Origin: a gamma proteobacterium symbiont of Ctena orbiculata
Lineage (GTDB): Bacteria > Pseudomonadota > Gammaproteobacteria > Chromatiales > Chromatiaceae
Direction: 5' to 3'
DNA length: 64,000 bases
NCBI GenBank assembly: GCA_003094555.1
Contig: NATW01000119.1
Coordinates: 62,001-126,000, forward strand
Below the pieces are notes generated by a model, which saw nothing but the letters and a program-made list of their open reading frames with translations, had not been told where the DNA came from and did not search any database. Positions 59,454 through 64,000 of this stretch are shown here, one piece after another. Position numbers and translations under genes: made by a program. How positions within the stretch are numbered: position 1 is the stretch's first letter; every line of letters begins with the position of its first letter.

Positions 59454-59617
59454 TTTCCGGCCCCTTGCTGAAAACTAAAAAATTGATGGGATAGTATCAG
59501 AATAGCCGATTTAATTCTTCTCGGAATAATCTAACAGACGACACTATCGAGTCACTCAAAATCTGCTGCCGGTATAACAATAATCTGAGTTGTATAGGCA
59601 TGAGTTGAGTTCTCTGA

Positions 59618-59641
59618 AGGCCGCTCCCATGAGCAGCCTTG
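59618..59641. terminator. Hairpin downstream of adk
   Basis: AAGGCCGCTC and GAGCAGCCTT (59618-59627, 59632-59641) form a 10-bp stem with one mismatch (C-A type pair) around a 4-base loop, 36 bp after the adk stop. There is no long T-run, so termination strength is unsure. Confidence 0.5.
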
Positions 59642-59677
59642 CTGATGACCGGACTCAGAAAACCTTATCTTATCGCC

Positions 59678-60394
<717 letters not shown>

Positions 60395-60483
60395 CTATCA
60401 ATAGGTGGATACAGGGTGTTTATGAAGGAGAGTCCCTCCTCCTTCGATCCAAGGGGATAAGAAAAAATCTCCCCTACATACTA

Positions 60484-62391
60484 TCAACCCGATGCGAGCT
60501 TTAGCATTAAACTATTGAGACGCCGCACAAAAGCTGCGGGATCATCCAACTGCCCGCCTTCAGCAAGCTGAGCCTGATCGAAGAGCACCTTGGTCAGATC
60601 GCCGAATTTATCACCATCCTGTTCGGTTTCCAGACGCTCAACCAGCGGATGAGAGGCATTGATCTCCATGATCGGCTTGGTTTGAGGGGCGTCCTGTCCG
60701 ACTGATTTGAGGACCCTGGCCAGATTGGCACTCATATCGTGCTCCTCCACCACCAGACAGGCGGGAGAGTCGGTGAGGCGTTGGCTGATACGAATCTCCT
60801 TGACCGTCTCACCCAGCACCTCCTGCATGCGCTGCAACAGCGCCTTGTGCTCCTCCGACTCTTTTTCGGTGTTCTCCTTCTCCTCCTTGTCTTCCAGGTC
60901 CCCCAAGTCAAGGGCGCCTTTGGCCACCGATTGCAGGGTTTTACCGTCAAACTCTGTCAGGCTTGTGACCAGCCATTCATCGACCCGGTCTGACAGCAAC
61001 AATACTTCAACATCCTTCTTCTTGAGTACTTCAAGATGTGGACTGAAGCGCGCCGCCGCCGCGGTATCGGCGGTGATATAGTAGATTTTATCTTGACCCT
61101 CTTGCATGCGGGAAACATAGTCCGCCAATGAGACACTCTGTTCGTCAGTCTCGTTATGGGTGCTGGCGAATCGCAACAAACCGGCAATCCGCTCCCGATT
61201 GGCGTAGTCTTCTGCAGGGCCCTCCTTCAACACCTTGCCGAATTGATCCCAGAAGGTCTGATACTTCTCCTTATCCGCTTCCGCCAGCTTCTCCAATGCC
61301 GACATAATACGTTTTACATTGGCCTGTCGTATGGTGTCGATCTTGCGGTTATGTTGCAGAATTTCACGGGATACATTGAGGGGCAGGTCATCCGAATCCA
61401 CCACGCCTTTCACGAAGCGTAGATAGCGGGGCATGAGCTTATCCGCCTCGTCCATGATAAACACGCGCCGCACGAAGAGTTTCACACCATGCTTCTGATC
61501 CCGGTCCCAGAGATCGAAAGGGGCCCGCTGAGGTATATACAACAGCGCGGTGTATTCATTGTTACCCTCTACCCTGTTATGCACATAGGTCAGCGGGTCC
61601 TCGAAGTCGTGAGAGACGTGCTTGTAAAACTCATGGTACTCCTCTTCGGAGATATCGTTTCGATTGCGCATCCATAGGGCTGTGCCTTTATTGACCCGCT
61701 CGAACTCCGGTGTCTCCGGTTTCTCCTCGTCTTCGGCGTAATGCTCCTTCTCCATCTCCACCGGAATGGTAATGTGGTCTGAGAACTTGGAGATGATGGA
61801 GCGCAGTCGATAGCTCTCCAGGAACTCCTTTTCATCCTCGCGCAGGTGGAGAATAACGTCCGTGCCGCGGCTCTTTTTATCCAGGTTTTCGATGGTGAAG
61901 GAACCCTCCCCGCCAGATTCCCAGCGCACCCCATGCTCCTCTCCCAAACCGGCGCGACGGGTCAGCAGTGTCACCTTATCGGCAACGATGAAGGCGGAAT
62001 AGAAGCCCACCCCGAACTGGCCAATCAACTCGCTGTCCTTGGTCTGGTCCCCGGACATGGCTTCGAAGAATTTACGTGTACCCGAGCTGGCAATGGTACC
62101 GATGGTTTCAGCCACCTCCTGCCGGCTCATGCCGATACCGTTATCGGAGATGGTGACGGTTCCCGCCTCTGGGTCGAGAGTCACCCTGACCCTGAGTTCA
62201 GGATCGTTCTCGAACAGGGCTTCGTCGGTCAGGGCTTCGAATCTCAATTTCTCCGCTGCGTCGGAGGCGTTCGAGACCAGCTCGCGTAGAAATATCTCTT
62301 TGTTGCTGTACAGCGAACGGATTACCAGGTTGAGTACCTGGCTAACTTCTGCTTGGAATTCAAGGGTTTCCTTATGGGCTTCGACAGTCAT
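60484..62391 (-). CDS. htpG: Molecular chaperone HtpG (Hsp90)
   Basis: A 635-residue Hsp90. The N-terminal GHKL ATPase has the motifs [18 protein letters not shown] near residue 35, [13 protein letters not shown] near 85 and [17 protein letters not shown] near 125. The middle domain ([33 protein letters not shown]) and the C-terminal dimerisation part follow. The length matches E. coli HtpG (624). A perfect sigma-32 promoter lies 69-96 bp upstream of the ATG at 62391, so heat-shock induction is expected. Confidence 0.97.
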   Translation of the reverse strand: MTVEAHKETLEFQAEVSQVLNLVIRSLYSNKEIFLRELVSNASDAAEKLRFEALTDEALFENDPELRVRVTLDPEAGTVTISDNGIGMSRQEVAETIGTIASSGTRKFFEAMSGDQTKDSELIGQFGVGFYSAFIVADKVTLLTRRAGLGEEHGVRWESGGEGSFTIENLDKKSRGTDVILHLREDEKEFLESYRLRSIISKFSDHITIPVEMEKEHYAEDEEKPETPEFERVNKGTALWMRNRNDISEEEYHEFYKHVSHDFEDPLTYVHNRVEGNNEYTALLYIPQRAPFDLWDRDQKHGVKLFVRRVFIMDEADKLMPRYLRFVKGVVDSDDLPLNVSREILQHNRKIDTIRQANVKRIMSALEKLAEADKEKYQTFWDQFGKVLKEGPAEDYANRERIAGLLRFASTHNETDEQSVSLADYVSRMQEGQDKIYYITADTAAAARFSPHLEVLKKKDVEVLLLSDRVDEWLVTSLTEFDGKTLQSVAKGALDLGDLEDKEEKENTEKESEEHKALLQRMQEVLGETVKEIRISQRLTDSPACLVVEEHDMSANLARVLKSVGQDAPQTKPIMEINASHPLVERLETEQDGDKFGDLTKVLFDQAQLAEGGQLDDPAAFVRRLNSLMLKLASG

Positions 62392-62459
62392 CTTTAGCTT
62401 AGGTCTCCAACGGATTAGATTAACGATAGGATAATTGGTTAGCTATCAACCATCGCTTG

Positions 62460-62487
62460 ATATGGGGATTCAAAGGCCGTTTTCAAG
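62460..62487 (-). promoter_or_regulatory. Sigma-32 (RpoH) heat-shock promoter of htpG
   Basis: On the minus strand CTTGAAA (62487-62481) and CCCCATAT (62467-62460) are separated by 13 bp. Both equal the sigma-32 consensus (CTTGAAA, CCCCATnT) and the spacing is optimal. It lies in the 109-bp gap upstream of htpG and just downstream of the beta-barrel gene. Confidence 0.93.
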
Positions 62488-62500
62488 CCCTCTGGTGAAA

Positions 62501-63982
62501 TTAGAGCTCTGATACGAAACCGATACTCGCTCTATTCTCTTCGTAACTGTTGTCATCCGTCTCAGCTTCCCGCTCGTAATGGGCAAGACTCAGAGAAATT
62601 CTACTGTCTTGGCCGATCTGATAATTCACGCCGAGGGAGGTCGACAATTGATCATAGGTCAAGGTCTCCTGTTCATGATCGGCGCCTATAACGTGAATGA
62701 AACCGCTCATCAGTCGTGAAAGTCTGCGCTGAATCAACAACCCGACTTCTATATCTTCCGTGTCTCTTCCTTCACGATCATAGATACGCTCCTGGAGTAC
62801 GGCCTGCAAACCGATAGAGGTTCTACCCGTCTGATAAGTGAACTCGGTTGAAAACCTTTTACTCTCGTAGTAATCCTCGGTAATAGTAGGACTGTAAGCA
62901 CCACGGGTCGTGACGGGAAATGATTCCAGTATGGGATCCCTAACCATTTCTCCGAATGCGTCCAAACGTTCAAACAGGGGTTGTGTCCTCAGTTCTTCTC
63001 GGGCACTGATGAAATCCTGCTCATACCTGGCTGTCCATATGGTTCTACTTGAGCGATGACTGAAATCAAAATAGTAGTCATCGCCAAATGAGCGTTCACC
63101 CACACCCAGTGCGATACTGGTTCTCGGATTGGGGGTGTAAATCGCTCCCACACTCCATGTTGTGTCATCTCTATCCTCGGTTACCGCCAATTCATAATTT
63201 TCGTAACCCACGGAGAAAGAGAGCGCCCATTGCTGGGTCAGTTTCTGGATATATTCGGCACGAATAATCTGGGTTTCATTATTCACATCCAGATTCTGAT
63301 ATTCCACATCACTCTGTTGGAGTAACAGTTCCCATATCTGGTTGGTAAACATGCTACCGCTACCGAAGGCGATCTCTGCCCGCTTACCGGTACTATCGTT
63401 ATCTAATTCTTCGGAATAGTTGACCTTATCTCCGGTCAGCCTGGCCTCTACCACGCTAAAGTTACCTAATCTGCCAGTCAAATAGGGACTTATGCCCAGG
63501 GTGTAGTAATCGGTATCATCCTCGGCACCGGTTATGCCATCGATGCTCGTTCTTCCGGTACTGGTGATATTGGTTCTATCAGCCCTCAACCAACCATCAA
63601 TGAACAGGTGGTTCTCAGCAAGTTCAACATTCCCCTCAGTACGCATAAAATGAACAACCTCATTATCGGAGGTCCCATCCCTGTAATGGCGGTATTGAGG
63701 TGCATAGTTGAAATCCAATGATGCCCTGCCTCCCTCCTTGAGAATCGACAAGGTAGGACTCAATACCGTGACGTTGTCGCTGACCGGATCCTCATTCGTC
63801 AGATTTACATTGTCAGTGTATATATGACTCAGTCCAATACTTGGTGAGATTACCCAATCGGCCGCATGGACAGCGTCTGAATTCACAGCTATGACCATGC
63901 CACACGCAAGACAACCAAATACAATGGAGTTGTCCCCAGTGATCTGCTCCATGACTAAATGATTCAGCTTTTTGATGATCAT
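62501..63982 (-). CDS. PEP-CTERM system-associated outer-membrane beta-barrel protein (TIGR03016-like)
   Basis: A 493-residue exported protein. An extended N-terminus (MIIKKLNHLVMEQ) precedes a signal peptide (SIVFGCLACGMVIAVNS) cut near VHAADW. The mature protein is made of alternating beta strands with aromatic ends (ISPSIGLSHIYTDNV, LDFNYAPQYRHYRDGTSD, SFSVGYENYELAVTE, RTSIALGVGERSFGDDYYFD) and ends in FVSEL, as outer-membrane barrels do. The family occurs in exosortase/PEP-CTERM polysaccharide loci, usually beside Wzz and the tyrosine kinase. Here it is 26 kb from the other PEP-CTERM genes, just upstream of htpG. The upstream genes of its operon lie beyond the right edge. Confidence 0.87.
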   Translation of the reverse strand: MIIKKLNHLVMEQITGDNSIVFGCLACGMVIAVNSDAVHAADWVISPSIGLSHIYTDNVNLTNEDPVSDNVTVLSPTLSILKEGGRASLDFNYAPQYRHYRDGTSDNEVVHFMRTEGNVELAENHLFIDGWLRADRTNITSTGRTSIDGITGAEDDTDYYTLGISPYLTGRLGNFSVVEARLTGDKVNYSEELDNDSTGKRAEIAFGSGSMFTNQIWELLLQQSDVEYQNLDVNNETQIIRAEYIQKLTQQWALSFSVGYENYELAVTEDRDDTTWSVGAIYTPNPRTSIALGVGERSFGDDYYFDFSHRSSRTIWTARYEQDFISAREELRTQPLFERLDAFGEMVRDPILESFPVTTRGAYSPTITEDYYESKRFSTEFTYQTGRTSIGLQAVLQERIYDREGRDTEDIEVGLLIQRRLSRLMSGFIHVIGADHEQETLTYDQLSTSLGVNYQIGQDSRISLSLAHYEREAETDDNSYEENRASIGFVSEL

Positions 63983-64000
63983 TTTTCACATCCTTCATCA

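Overview
The window is chromosomal DNA of a free-living or symbiotic gammaproteobacterium, most likely a sulfur oxidiser of the Chromatiales/Sedimenticola/Thiodiazotropha type. That is inferred from gene content and synteny: a Sat-type ATP sulfurylase without an APS kinase domain, recBCD, the gacA-uvrC-pgsA-glyW-cysT-leuZ array, a split pntA, anaerobic hemN and an XrtA/PEP-CTERM polysaccharide module. Genes are dense and mostly intact. I see no insertion sequence, prophage, CRISPR array or rRNA. One gene is cut by the left edge.

Layout. 0-4.6 kb (minus): a Fur-box-controlled iron operon of hemP, imelysin, di-haem oxidoreductase, imelysin-like protein and a Tat-exported DUF1513 protein. 4.7-5.9 kb: sat with its own terminator. 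6.2-14.7 kb: recC-recB-recD. 14.8-20.3 kb: an HDOD protein, an unrecognised 73-residue protein, a DUF1631 protein followed by a PilZ protein, a lytic transglycosylase and YchJ. 20.7-27.7 kb: hrpA and the proton-translocating transhydrogenase genes. 28.3-36.3 kb (minus, looks more A/T-rich): PrsK-PrsR, PrsT, an outer-membrane polysaccharide export lipoprotein and a BY-type tyrosine kinase of the XrtA/PEP-CTERM system. 36.5-47.4 kb (plus): a type II secretion operon in the order G-H-I-J-K-L-M-N-D-E-F plus a Sel1 lipoprotein. 47.6-53.2 kb: hemN, a small unknown protein, prmB, iscR with two IscR-type sites, a FemAB-like acyltransferase and an SRAP (HMCES/YedK) protein. 53.3-58.8 kb (minus): gacA, an Fe-S uracil-DNA glycosylase, uvrC, pgsA, a secreted alpha-crystallin-like protein and tRNA-Gly, -Cys and -Leu. 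59-64 kb (minus): thioredoxin, adk, htpG with a textbook sigma-32 promoter, and a PEP-CTERM-associated outer-membrane beta-barrel protein.

Themes. Two envelope systems, the PrsK/PrsR-controlled polysaccharide export module and the type II secretion operon, sit back to back and diverge from one 230-bp region. The PEP-CTERM system is split: its beta-barrel member lies 26 kb away, and XrtA, Wzz and the glycosyltransferases are not here. Iron and Fe-S homeostasis recur (Fur/hemP operon, IscR, hemN, Fe-S UDG). A family of GTAG-tagged palindromes (REP-like) occurs at three intergenic sites. The best candidates for under-described biology are the Fur-controlled imelysin/DHOR/DUF1513 operon, the split PrsK/R/T module, the HDOD/DUF1631/PilZ block and the REP-like family.
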